DNA of 64,000 nt. Origin: Vibrio atypicus. Its GTDB lineage: Bacteria; Pseudomonadota; Gammaproteobacteria; Enterobacterales; Vibrionaceae. The position numbers and the translations under genes were made by a program. Positions 25,611 through 34,142 of this stretch are shown here, piece after piece; position 1 is the first letter of the stretch, and every line of letters starts with the position of its first letter. The stretch is from contig NZ_BLID01000003.1 in assembly GCF_009811315.1 (NCBI RefSeq), forward strand, positions 434,001-498,000. The letters are read 5' to 3'. The notes beneath the pieces are model-generated. The model saw nothing but the letters and a program-made list of their open reading frames with translations, did not search any database and was not told where the DNA came from.

Positions 25611-27602
25611 ATGTCGCAGTGTGAACGTACCCCAAATGAGCCAATATGGGTTCCCAGCCTTGAGCGAATTGAAGCGTCTAACCTTCAACAATTTATTGCT
25701 CATATTAATATCCAAAACAATCACTTAACCACCTATGAAGACGTTCATAAGTGGTCATTGCAAAACAAGAAGGACTTTTGGCTAGAGATATGGCAATTCT
25801 GTGATGTGATAGGCTTTAAAGGTGATTGCATACATGGTGAAGGCCTAGCGAGATGGCAACAATTCCAACCAAGCCGTGATACGATCTGGTTTCCTCAAGC
25901 ACAACTCAACTACGCGGAGAACCTGCTTGCCTATGCTTTTCAGGCACCTGATGACATCGCAATCTGGTTTAAAAATGAGCGTGGCGAGAGCAATAAACTC
26001 ACCTGGCAAACACTCTGCGATCAAGTCTCTATTTTACAGCAGTGGCTAATTCACAATGGCGTAGGAAAAGGTGATGTCGTCGCTGGCTACCTACCCCATA
26101 TGCCAGAGACCGTCGTTGCCATGCTCGCGACGACCAGTATTGGCGCAATATGGACCTCGACTTCTCCTGACTTCGGTGTCGAAAGTGTGGTTGAACGATT
26201 TGGCCAAGTACAACCAAAAGTGTTGTTCTGCTGCAATGGTTATCAGTTCAATGGTAAACAATTCAATATGGAAGAAAAAAATCGCGAGATCGTCCATTCC
26301 TTATCGAGCATTAATAATACCTGCCAAATTGATTATCTTCGTCAGGGCTTTACCGAAGATATGACAAACGAAACCTTCTCTGATTGGGAAGCGATCTTAG
26401 CCAGTTATCTACCACGTGGAATTCGATACACGAGAATTGGGTTTAATGATCCGCTATTTGTTCTCTACTCTTCAGGCACGACAGGCAAACCTAAGTGCAT
26501 CGTACACTCTGTCGGAGGAACAACACTCAATCATCTTAAAGAGCATCAACTTCACTGTGACATTCAACCTAAGGATCGCGTTTTTTACTACACCACATGT
26601 GGTTGGATGATGTGGAACTGGCACGTCTCTGCCCTTGCTAGCGGCGCAACACTGGTCATTTTTGATGGAAGTCCAATGTTCCCGAATCCAGATGTCTTAT
26701 GGCAGCTAGCCGACGAAGCAGAAGTCAATCTATTTGGTACCTCAGCGAAATACCTCGAAGCACTACAAAAAAGCAATTTCCGCCCCGGAGAAAGCTACGA
26801 GCTAAGCCAGCTTAAAACGCTCTGTTCAACAGGTTCTGTTCTTTATCCTCAGCAGTTTGATTATGTCTACGCCAACATTAAAGTTGATCTTCATTTGGCT
26901 TCAATTTCAGGTGGGACCGATATCTGTGGCTGCTTTGTACTTGGTAACCCGCTCTCACCCGTTTTTCGAGGTGAGTGCCAAGGGCCTGGATTAGGAATGG
27001 ACGTCGCAGTGTTTGATGACAACGGATCAGCAATCACCTCTCAACGCGGTGAATTGGTCTGTAAAAATAGCTTCCCAAATCAACCTCTCGGTTTTTGGCA
27101 TGATAACGGCGAGCGTTACCACAATGCATACTGGAATAAATTTGAAAACACTTGGCATCAGGGTGACGATGTGGAACTTACGACTAACGGTGGCATGCTG
27201 TTTTACGGACGTAGCGATACCACATTAAACCCAGGAGGAGTGAGAATCGGTACGGCTGAAATCTACCAACAAGTTAACCGAATCGATACCATCAAAGACT
27301 CAATTGCCGTGTCACGTCATGTCGATGGAGATGAGAAGATCATTTTATTCGTCCAGTTAGAACCGAAGGCCAAACTAGATGATGCCTTAGCGGACCTAAT
27401 TCGTTCGACGCTCAAACGTCAGTGCTCGCCAAGGCATGTCCCGAGCGAGATTTACCCCATCAGTGAGATACCAAAAACAAAATCCGGCAAATTGGTTGAG
27501 TTAGCGGTCAAGCAAGTTTTACACGGACAAGAAGTGAAAAATAAAGGGGCAATAGCCAATCCGGCCGTACTCGAAGAAATCGTTCAGTATAGTCACCTTT
27601 AA
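25611..27602 (+). CDS. Acetoacetyl-CoA synthetase
   Basis: A 663-residue ANL-superfamily ligase that activates acetoacetate with ATP and CoA. The adenylation core has the P-loop YSSGTTGKPKCIVH, the TTCGWMMWNW segment and the SISGGTDICGCF motif that distinguish acetoacetate-CoA ligases from acetyl-CoA synthetases. The C-terminal lid contains YGRSDTTLNPGGVRIGTAEIY and the catalytic lysine near KTKSGKLVE. Length agrees with the family (about 650). It is read divergently from phhA, so both ends of the phenylalanine-to-acetoacetate route may share control. The start follows GAGGATGTC. Confidence 0.93.
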   Translation: MSQCERTPNEPIWVPSLERIEASNLQQFIAHINIQNNHLTTYEDVHKWSLQNKKDFWLEIWQFCDVIGFKGDCIHGEGLARWQQFQPSRDTIWFPQAQLNYAENLLAYAFQAPDDIAIWFKNERGESNKLTWQTLCDQVSILQQWLIHNGVGKGDVVAGYLPHMPETVVAMLATTSIGAIWTSTSPDFGVESVVERFGQVQPKVLFCCNGYQFNGKQFNMEEKNREIVHSLSSINNTCQIDYLRQGFTEDMTNETFSDWEAILASYLPRGIRYTRIGFNDPLFVLYSSGTTGKPKCIVHSVGGTTLNHLKEHQLHCDIQPKDRVFYYTTCGWMMWNWHVSALASGATLVIFDGSPMFPNPDVLWQLADEAEVNLFGTSAKYLEALQKSNFRPGESYELSQLKTLCSTGSVLYPQQFDYVYANIKVDLHLASISGGTDICGCFVLGNPLSPVFRGECQGPGLGMDVAVFDDNGSAITSQRGELVCKNSFPNQPLGFWHDNGERYHNAYWNKFENTWHQGDDVELTTNGGMLFYGRSDTTLNPGGVRIGTAEIYQQVNRIDTIKDSIAVSRHVDGDEKIILFVQLEPKAKLDDALADLIRSTLKRQCSPRHVPSEIYPISEIPKTKSGKLVELAVKQVLHGQEVKNKGAIANPAVLEEIVQYSHL

Positions 27603-27624
27603 TACGGCGCCTTCCTAAAACAAC

Positions 27625-27649
27625 AAAGCCCGGCAGATGCCGGGCTTTT
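27625..27649. terminator. Bidirectional terminator
   Basis: AAAGCCCGGC pairs with GCCGGGCTTT around AGAT, between convergent genes. Confidence 0.92.
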
Positions 27650-27672
27650 AGTATCTGTTCCCCAAATAGGGT

Positions 27673-28251
27673 TTATTTTTTAGCGACTGCCATCAACACA
27701 GTTTGCTTGCCATTTGGGGTATCGATGGCGAATGGAGTTGTCACAACCACATCTTCAAAGCCAACACTGGTTAAGACTTGCTGAACATGACGCCTAGTCA
27801 TACCACCCATTTCATCCTTTTCTGACAACCAATCCCAATGAACAAAATAGCTGCCTTCATCAATTAGGCTATAAACAATGTCTGCTACATCCGAGTAGTT
27901 TGGAAGAAAACTACACACCGATGAAGCCACAACAACGTCAAACTGGTCACGAAACGCAGGGTGCATTGCCACTAAACCACGAGTTAAAAAATCAACCACA
28001 GGCTCGACGTTTACCAGCTCTTTCTTGTCCAGTTGTTCAATCATCGCCTCTGAGCTATCTAGGGCAACAATCTCTTTTACCAACGGCGATAAACGCTCAC
28101 TCAGTAATCCAGTACCACAGCCAAAATCTAAAACTCGGGCACCTTGAACATCAATGATATTTTGCAGTGACTCAAACGCTTTGGAAGCATAAACCCCCGT
28201 CGATTTTTCATTGTCCCAATCTGCCGCAACATCATCCCAACTAGTAGCCAT
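27673..28251 (-). CDS. Class I SAM-dependent methyltransferase
   Basis: A 192-residue cytoplasmic methyltransferase. The SAM-binding motif is VLDFGCGTGLLSERL (motif I), followed by an acidic strand end VALDSSEAM (motif II) and the DVVVASSVCSF segment (motif IV region). The substrate cannot be inferred; related short proteins are labelled methyltransferase type 11. Of two adjacent ATGs I prefer the second (28251), six bases after GGAG. It is divergent from the LysR gene. Confidence 0.82.
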   Translation of the reverse strand: MATSWDDVAADWDNEKSTGVYASKAFESLQNIIDVQGARVLDFGCGTGLLSERLSPLVKEIVALDSSEAMIEQLDKKELVNVEPVVDFLTRGLVAMHPAFRDQFDVVVASSVCSFLPNYSDVADIVYSLIDEGSYFVHWDWLSEKDEMGGMTRRHVQQVLTSVGFEDVVVTTPFAIDTPNGKQTVLMAVAKK

Positions 28252-28396
28252 CATGATCTCCCTATTACTTCATTCACTTGGCGTCCCCCAAGAGTATCAA
28301 AACTGCATGAAATTCATAGCGTTTCGAACAGTTAAAGGGACAATCTGCGATTATTATTATACTATCGAACAAAAGATCTCTGATTGCGACTTAACA

Positions 28397-29275
28397 ATGA
28401 ACTTATCTCAAATCGAAGCTTTCTGTAGCGTAGCGGACACGGGTTCCGTTTCTGAAGCCGCACGTCAACTTGAGTGTAATCGCACAAAATTAAGTATGGC
28501 AATCAAAGCGCTAGAAAAAGATCTTGGCATAGAGTTGTTCATGCGAAGTGGCAATCAGTTGACACTTTCTGAAGCGGGAAAAGCCATCTACAAAGATAGC
28601 CAAAACTTATTGGTTACTGCCTCACGCATTCGCCAGACTTGTGCCCAAGTCTCCGGAGATTTCAATGCGGAAGTCTGGATTGCGCGTGACGACTCACTCC
28701 CTGATGAAATGTGGCATGAGCTCTCCCACAAGCTTAATAACCGCTTCCCAGCAACCTCTTTTAATATCGTTTTAGCATCCAGTGGCGACTTAACCAATTT
28801 AGTTGCAACGCAGCAAGTCGACTTCGCGTTTGGTGTTGATTATGAACGTATTGATGACCCTCATATTACTTTTCAGCCGCTAGGCAAAATTCGTATGATG
28901 TCAGTGTGTAAGGCAGCCCACCCGCTGAGTAAATTACGCCGAGTCTCAGACGATGAACTGCGAAATGCGATGCAAGCGGTGATGGTCTATCTAAACGAAA
29001 AAGACAACCCTGAGCTTCAACCCTTCTCGCTCCGCCACATTGGTTTTTCGAGCTTCGACTACATGTTGAATACCATATTGGAAGAAGAAGCATGGGGGGT
29101 ATTACCAGAGCCTCTTATTCGCCATTTACTCCGAAAACAAAAGCTCGCGGTCATTAAACATACTTACGGTTTGACCCAAGAAGATTACTGTATGTTCACT
29201 GCAGCAGGTATGGCAGAACATCCTGGAATGTCTTGGCTTGCTGATAAATTGAACGAGTTTTTATTCGATTTTTAA
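28397..29275 (+). CDS. LysR-family transcriptional regulator
   Basis: A 292-residue regulator with an N-terminal winged helix (residues 1-60: NLSQIEAFCSVADTGSVSEAARQL and the recognition helix NRTKLSMAIKALEKDLG) and a C-terminal periplasmic-binding-like effector domain (about 90-290). I start at the ATG at 28397, where LysR proteins begin; upstream codons in the frame are non-coding spacer. LysR proteins usually control the divergent gene, here the methyltransferase 145 bases away, but no target is proved. Confidence 0.9.
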   Translation: MNLSQIEAFCSVADTGSVSEAARQLECNRTKLSMAIKALEKDLGIELFMRSGNQLTLSEAGKAIYKDSQNLLVTASRIRQTCAQVSGDFNAEVWIARDDSLPDEMWHELSHKLNNRFPATSFNIVLASSGDLTNLVATQQVDFAFGVDYERIDDPHITFQPLGKIRMMSVCKAAHPLSKLRRVSDDELRNAMQAVMVYLNEKDNPELQPFSLRHIGFSSFDYMLNTILEEEAWGVLPEPLIRHLLRKQKLAVIKHTYGLTQEDYCMFTAAGMAEHPGMSWLADKLNEFLFDF

Positions 29276-29482
29276 GCTTAGCGGCACCCTTTCTCATAAA
29301 AATCGAACAGTGGATATCACTGAGCGTCAAATATAATGACAGCAAGAATGGTCATTAAGTCATTGTTTTAAATAGCCATTAAATTAATCCAACATTATAC
29401 CGTTAGTTTTTGTACAGAAGTTGTTTGTAAAATCAGCCTATTTTGAGAAAACTAGTAGTGTGTTTTCCAAAGAGATTATTTT

Positions 29483-30376
29483 ATGTGTGCTAGGACAAGC
29501 TTAAACGAAAAACGAATACTAACTTTCTCAGCCCTTTTAGCTTCTGGCTTTGCAGGTGGCGGATTGGTACTCGGTTTGCTTGTTGGCTCACTAGTCATCG
29601 TGTTTGATGGCGTATATTCTCTTGTCAGCCTACTGTTAACTTTATTGTCACTGGCTGTATCTCGCTACATCGAACGTCCATCTAAACGTGAGTTTCCTTT
29701 TGGTAAAGCCGTATTAGAGCCAGTCGTTATCGCTATCAAAGGTAGTGTGATTTTGCTAGTGGTTGGTTATTCACTCTACTCAGCCGTTACAGCAATGTTT
29801 TCTGGCGGTCGCGAAGTGGATGCATCTATTGCAACCCTATTTGGTATCGTAAACGTGATTGGTTGTGGTTACGCTTGGTGGCATATTGCTAAAAAATCGA
29901 AGCAGTTCTCTTCAGGTTTAATCGAAGCTGAAGCGACACAATGGCAAATGGACACCTTACTAAGTGTTGCCGTAACACTAGGCTTCATCGCTGCTTGGTT
30001 TGTTTCCATCTCTCCGTTTGCAGAATATGCAGTTTACGCTGACCCGATGATGATGATTCTGATGTCTTTCTACTTTATCAAAGTACCATTTGAAATGCTG
30101 AAAGACGCGGTACGTGAATTACTGATGATGAAACCAAGTGATGAAATCATCACAGCGGTAGATAAAGAAGTCTTGGCACTGGATAAACAAGTAACACAGC
30201 ATATAGAAGTCGCTGGCGTGACAAAAGTAGGCCGCGAATTACGTGTTAACCTCGATGTACACTCGAAAGGTCAACAAGTCCAAGTCGCAGAGTTAGAGAA
30301 AACGCGTCGAGTACTGAAAGACAAACTCTCTAAGCTATCACTCGACCTTAACCTCACAATGCATATTGCCAGTTAA
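29483..30376 (+). CDS. Cation diffusion facilitator-like transporter (atypical)
   Basis: A 297-residue CDF-family inner-membrane protein with six hydrophobic segments and a cytoplasmic C-terminal domain (about 205-297). Compared with E. coli FieF, the zinc site in TM2/TM5 (D45, D49, H153, D157) appears as D, S, Q, D: the second Asp reads as Ser in FDGVYS and the His reads as Gln in QWQMD. The His-rich linker between TM2 and TM3 is also missing (EFPFGKA). It may therefore carry another ion or substrate. It stands alone with its own terminator. Confidence 0.75.
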   Translation: MCARTSLNEKRILTFSALLASGFAGGGLVLGLLVGSLVIVFDGVYSLVSLLLTLLSLAVSRYIERPSKREFPFGKAVLEPVVIAIKGSVILLVVGYSLYSAVTAMFSGGREVDASIATLFGIVNVIGCGYAWWHIAKKSKQFSSGLIEAEATQWQMDTLLSVAVTLGFIAAWFVSISPFAEYAVYADPMMMILMSFYFIKVPFEMLKDAVRELLMMKPSDEIITAVDKEVLALDKQVTQHIEVAGVTKVGRELRVNLDVHSKGQQVQVAELEKTRRVLKDKLSKLSLDLNLTMHIAS

Positions 30377-30382
30377 TATTTG

Positions 30383-30409
30383 AAGAGCCACATCATGTGG
30401 CTCTTTTGC
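30383..30409. terminator. Bidirectional terminator
   Basis: AAGAGCCACA pairs with TGTGGCTCTT around TCA, followed by T's, between convergent genes. Confidence 0.9.
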
Positions 30410-30414
30410 TATCT

Positions 30415-30882
30415 TCACTTAAGTAACAAAGTTAATGAGTGAAAATGCTCATCACTTTCAGTAATTTGATAGCCAATGCTTTGATAAAAAGCTATAGCTC
30501 GCGAGTTACAGATAAAGCTAGATAAGGTTAACTTCTCCAGTTCTTTGTGGCGCGCTTGTTTTTCTAGCTGTGTCATTAATGTCTTACCCAACCCTTGGTT
30601 CTGATACTGCTCTTCCAGAATCAAAAAATGGACATGCAGAGCGTTGTCATACTCTTTGAAGCAAACCATCCCGACTCTGTCATCATCTCGATAGACCCAG
30701 TGAAACCAAGCTAAGTCGTAGTTGTTCATTATTCTTTCACGCTGGAAGATGTCGTCCCATCCAAAAACCGCTTCAACATAAGGATAAATACCTTGCTTCA
30801 AACAAGAAAACATCGCTTCAAATTCTTGTTGTTTTACTTGTTCTAACTTTAATGTCACACGCTGCTCCTTTGCTTCCACCAA
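30415..30882 (-). CDS. GNAT-family N-acetyltransferase
   Basis: A 155-residue acetyltransferase. The acetyl-CoA-binding motif A reads QNQGLGKTLMTQLEKQA, preceded by the strand HVHFLILEE and followed by the SFICNSRAIAFYQSIGYQ segment of motif B. The acceptor substrate is unknown. The start ATG is followed by VEAKEQR and lies after GGAGCAG. It is divergent from the small RNA candidate and response regulator. Confidence 0.85.
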   Translation of the reverse strand: MVEAKEQRVTLKLEQVKQQEFEAMFSCLKQGIYPYVEAVFGWDDIFQRERIMNNYDLAWFHWVYRDDDRVGMVCFKEYDNALHVHFLILEEQYQNQGLGKTLMTQLEKQARHKELEKLTLSSFICNSRAIAFYQSIGYQITESDEHFHSLTLLLK

Positions 30883-30961
30883 GTAAGATTAAGAAAGCTT
30901 AATGTTTCATAAATACTGGCTGAATAACAGAGCAAGTAGACTGAAACCCTATAATAAATAA

Positions 30962-31026
30962 AGATTTTATCGGTTTACCCCCTAAACCGTTATGGCTCGC
31001 ATTAGTCACGCGAGCCTTCTTTTTTT
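30962..31026 (+). ncRNA. Candidate small RNA with C-rich hairpin loop and intrinsic terminator
   Basis: A stand-alone transcription unit is suggested in the gap before the response regulator. A TATAAT hexamer lies at 30950-30955 (the -35 is poor). A first hairpin, CGGTTTA / TAAACCG with loop CCCCC, spans about 30971-30989. A second, GGCTCGC / GCGAGCC, spans 30994-31016 and is followed by TT-C-TTTTTTTT. No plus-strand gene precedes it that would need a terminator here. It could also be a leader attenuator of the response regulator mRNA. No known RNA family is recognised. Confidence 0.5.
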
Positions 31027-31081
31027 TGCCCTAAGGTTGCACTTATCAGATAAGATATGGAAGTTCTAAAAAGGAGCCATT

Positions 31082-31756
31082 GTGAAAATACTGATCATTG
31101 AAGACGACACAACCACAAGAGAATTTATCGCCAAAGGGCTACAAGAGCACGGCTATGTCGTAGACCAAGCAGAGGATGGTAAAAAAGGGCTTATGATGGC
31201 ACTCAGCAGCGAGTACCAATTAGTCATTCTTGATCGTATGCTTCCCTACCTTGACGGAATGAAAGTACTCTCTGCTATCAAGGCAACAGAAGAACAGCTT
31301 CCTGTTTTAATCTTAAGTGCCATGGATAGCGTCGAAGACAGAGTGAATGGCCTGCAAGCTGGCAGTGATGACTACCTAATCAAACCTTTTGCATTAGCGG
31401 AACTGATCGCGCGAGTAGATATTATTATTAATCGGACTCAGCGTAACGCGACACCACAAACGTCACTCAGTTACGACTGCCTCCACATTGACTTACGCGC
31501 ACATAAAGTGGTCTGCAACAACATAGAATTGCAGCTTCAACCTAAAGAGTTTCAACTAATTCAACACTTCATTGAGCACAGCGAGCAAGTTGTCTCCAGA
31601 ATGCGTCTTTTTGAAAGTATTTGGAGTTATCACTTCGACCCTAAGACCAATGTCATTGATGTTCACGTCGCCAATTTGCGGCGAAAGCTTGAAGATGCAG
31701 GTTGCAACGACCTTCTCCATACCGTAAGAGGCGCTGGTTATGTCCTTCGTCGATGA
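31082..31756 (+). CDS. OmpR-family response regulator
   Basis: A 224-residue two-component regulator. The receiver domain (1-115) has the acidic pair IIEDD, the phospho-acceptor Asp51 in LVILDRMLP, and the conserved lysine of LIKPF. The DNA-binding winged helix (about 130-223) ends with the VIDVHVANLRRKLED and TVRGAGYVLRR motifs. The GTG start follows AAAAGGAGCC. Its end overlaps the kinase gene by 17 bases. It groups with QseB/PmrA/CopR-type regulators, but the signal is not readable. Confidence 0.92.
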   Translation: MKILIIEDDTTTREFIAKGLQEHGYVVDQAEDGKKGLMMALSSEYQLVILDRMLPYLDGMKVLSAIKATEEQLPVLILSAMDSVEDRVNGLQAGSDDYLIKPFALAELIARVDIIINRTQRNATPQTSLSYDCLHIDLRAHKVVCNNIELQLQPKEFQLIQHFIEHSEQVVSRMRLFESIWSYHFDPKTNVIDVHVANLRRKLEDAGCNDLLHTVRGAGYVLRR

Positions 31757-33023
31757 CTACACCCTAACTCGCTCTTCCGTATTCAAAACACTGGTTGGAT
31801 TATTTGTTGTTATCGCAATTATCAACATTATGATCATAAGACAGCTTTATATCGATTCAGATACCTTCCATCGCCAGCAACTCACTAAGCAGCTCAATGA
31901 AGAAATTCTCGAATTGAGTTACTTAGCCAAACAGAGCCGCGATGAGGTTGAAAAGCTATTACTAGCCAAGCAAGGAACAAACACACCCTTTTACTATCGG
32001 CTAGTTGAACATGTCGAACCTGTCTACACCCAATACTACCCAATCAGCAGCTTACCCAGTGATAAAACAAATATAATGATTGGTGACAACGTTAGGCTAG
32101 AGATTGGCGTAAACCCTATCAGCGTCGAAGCTTATCGAAAGTCTCTTATTCCAATGGTTCTGTCTGGCATTGTTCTCCCCATCGCGGTAATGCTAATCGC
32201 AGCACTGTTTTTTACGATAGTGATACTTCGTCGTCTTGAAAGCGTTAACCGAGCGATGAACCGTGTTCTTTGTGGCGAGCGAGATGTAAAACTGGCGGTT
32301 TCACGTCATGATGATGAGTTTGACATTCTTGCGATTCATCTCAATTACATGATTGAACAGATGGCTAAAAAGGAACAAACACTTAAGTCACTTACCGTTG
32401 GCATGGCTCATGATATGCGGACACCAATGGCAAGACTAAAACTTAGGCTCGAAGATGTGTTGTCCCATAATGACCTTACGCCCAATCAACAAGAGCAGTT
32501 CTCTGCCTGCCACGATGAACTGGAATTAATACTCTCGTTATTTAATAGCATGTTGGAGATCGCCAAAATAAACAGCGGCCAAGTCAACGTTGAACGCCAA
32601 CGTGTCGATATTGGGACTATTGGCCGAGATGCACTGGAGTTTATTTCTCCAATCGCTGAACAAAAGAACCTCCACCTATCTATTCGAGAAGATCAAACCT
32701 GTCATGTGCTCGGTGACCGCTCTCTATTATTTCGTGCGGTTTTCAATCTAGTAGAGAATGCGGTTAAGTACACGCCTGATAATGGGCGTATCGAGATAGT
32801 TATTGATCACTTTGGCATCGTCGTCGCCGACAGTGGCATCGGGATTTCAGACCACGATAAGTTAAATGTTTGCAGACCAATGTACAGAGCCGATCAGAGT
32901 AGAAGCGAACATGGTAACGGCCTCGGGCTCTCTCTCGTTGATGCCGTGGTTAATCAACATAATGCTCGACTGATTCTACGAGACAACAACCCAGGTTTAA
33001 GAGCGAGAATCTATTTCAGTTAA
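31740..33023 (+). CDS. Sensor histidine kinase
   Basis: A 427-residue inner-membrane kinase partner of the preceding regulator. TM1 is at about 13-33 and TM2 at about 138-162, enclosing a periplasmic sensor of roughly 100 residues; a HAMP region follows. The phospho-acceptor is His224 in the H-box GMAHDMRTPMARL. The ATP-binding domain shows the N-box LVENAVKYTPDNG, the G1 box VVADSGIGI and the G2 box HGNGLGLSLV. The ligand is unknown. The 17-base overlap with the regulator implies coupled translation. Confidence 0.92.
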   Translation: MSFVDDYTLTRSSVFKTLVGLFVVIAIINIMIIRQLYIDSDTFHRQQLTKQLNEEILELSYLAKQSRDEVEKLLLAKQGTNTPFYYRLVEHVEPVYTQYYPISSLPSDKTNIMIGDNVRLEIGVNPISVEAYRKSLIPMVLSGIVLPIAVMLIAALFFTIVILRRLESVNRAMNRVLCGERDVKLAVSRHDDEFDILAIHLNYMIEQMAKKEQTLKSLTVGMAHDMRTPMARLKLRLEDVLSHNDLTPNQQEQFSACHDELELILSLFNSMLEIAKINSGQVNVERQRVDIGTIGRDALEFISPIAEQKNLHLSIREDQTCHVLGDRSLLFRAVFNLVENAVKYTPDNGRIEIVIDHFGIVVADSGIGISDHDKLNVCRPMYRADQSRSEHGNGLGLSLVDAVVNQHNARLILRDNNPGLRARIYFS

Positions 33024-33126
33024 CGGCGCAACCTCCCCCTTATCTGTAAATAATTTAAGGTAATTAATACTCAAAGTGGAAATTTTCTCGCCTAGGGTTA
33101 AGACTTGAATTAACTGGGGGGTGAAT

Positions 33127-34056
33127 ATGCAAAAATTCAACAACATTCTTTATTTAAGCCAAGGGATTACCGACACCAGAGACTCTCTAGGTCAGGCCAT
33201 TCGCCTATCATGGAGCAACAAGGCATTAGTTCGAGGCCTCATTGTTTGTCCTGCATTGCCATCTAACATGCAGGCGTACGAAGAGACCTATAAGCACTCA
33301 TTACTTGAAACTCTCAACACCAGTGTTCAAGACAGTCTATCAGAGCACGATATCTCAGGCCTCGATATCCAGTTTCCAATAGAACTAGCCACTAGTGATA
33401 AACCCGATTTAACCGCAATCAGCTATCTGCAACAGCATAAGATTGATTTGTTGATTAAAGACGCTGAGCCAAGCAAGTCGGAGTCTATTGGTCTTAGAGC
33501 GATTGATATGAACTTGCTCAGAAAGTGCCCTTGCCCAGTATGGCTAAATCGTCCCTGTGAAAGACCACGAAACCACCGCCGAGTCGCGGTTGCCGTTAAC
33601 CCGAACTCAAGCAGTGATGAAGAGAAAGATCTTTCCGTTCGTCTTCTCAAGTTTGCCCGATCTATTGCTGACAGCTGTGATAGTAAGCTTCACATTGTCT
33701 CTTGCTGGGAGTATCCCCTTGAACGCTATTTAGACGACCACATTTGGATAAAAGTCTCAGACGAAGAGATGCAAACTCAGGTTGATCATAGCTATGAACT
33801 ACACCAAGCCCAACTGGATACTCTCATTGCTACCGCCGAATTGGATGGCGAAACGGTTATTCACCATCTGCACGGTACTGCTGATGAAGAGATCCCACAC
33901 TGTGTTAACAGTAACGAAGTTGATGTGTTAGTGATGGGGACAGTTGCTAGAACGGGGATTCCCGGTGTGGTTATTGGTAATACAGCTGAAAACATCTTAC
34001 AAAATGTAAACTGCTCTCTTGTTGCCCTAAAACCAAAGGGATTTAAAGCAGAGTAA
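33127..34056 (+). CDS. Tandem universal stress protein (UspE-like)
   Basis: A 309-residue protein made of two UspA folds (about 1-140 and 150-305). The second copy has the ATP-binding-type ending VMGTVARTGIPGVVIGNTAENIL, while the first is degenerate, as in UspE. Such proteins support survival, motility or adhesion under stress, in the cytoplasm. I use the ATG at 33127 with GGGGGG as ribosome site; a GTG at 33121 is possible but lies inside that site. That ribosome site is complementary to the loop of the upstream small RNA candidate. Confidence 0.88.
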   Translation: MQKFNNILYLSQGITDTRDSLGQAIRLSWSNKALVRGLIVCPALPSNMQAYEETYKHSLLETLNTSVQDSLSEHDISGLDIQFPIELATSDKPDLTAISYLQQHKIDLLIKDAEPSKSESIGLRAIDMNLLRKCPCPVWLNRPCERPRNHRRVAVAVNPNSSSDEEKDLSVRLLKFARSIADSCDSKLHIVSCWEYPLERYLDDHIWIKVSDEEMQTQVDHSYELHQAQLDTLIATAELDGETVIHHLHGTADEEIPHCVNSNEVDVLVMGTVARTGIPGVVIGNTAENILQNVNCSLVALKPKGFKAE

Positions 34057-34081
34057 TTAACAATGTCATAGCCGATATACT

Positions 34082-34111
34082 AAAGGCCAAGCGCAATGCT
34101 TGGCCTTTTTT
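34082..34111. terminator. Bidirectional terminator
   Basis: AAAGGCCAAGC pairs with GCTTGGCCTTT around GCAAT and is followed by six T's, between convergent genes. Confidence 0.92.
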
Positions 34112-34142
34112 CGAGTAAAGAACTGTTTGCGGTTAATCTCTA

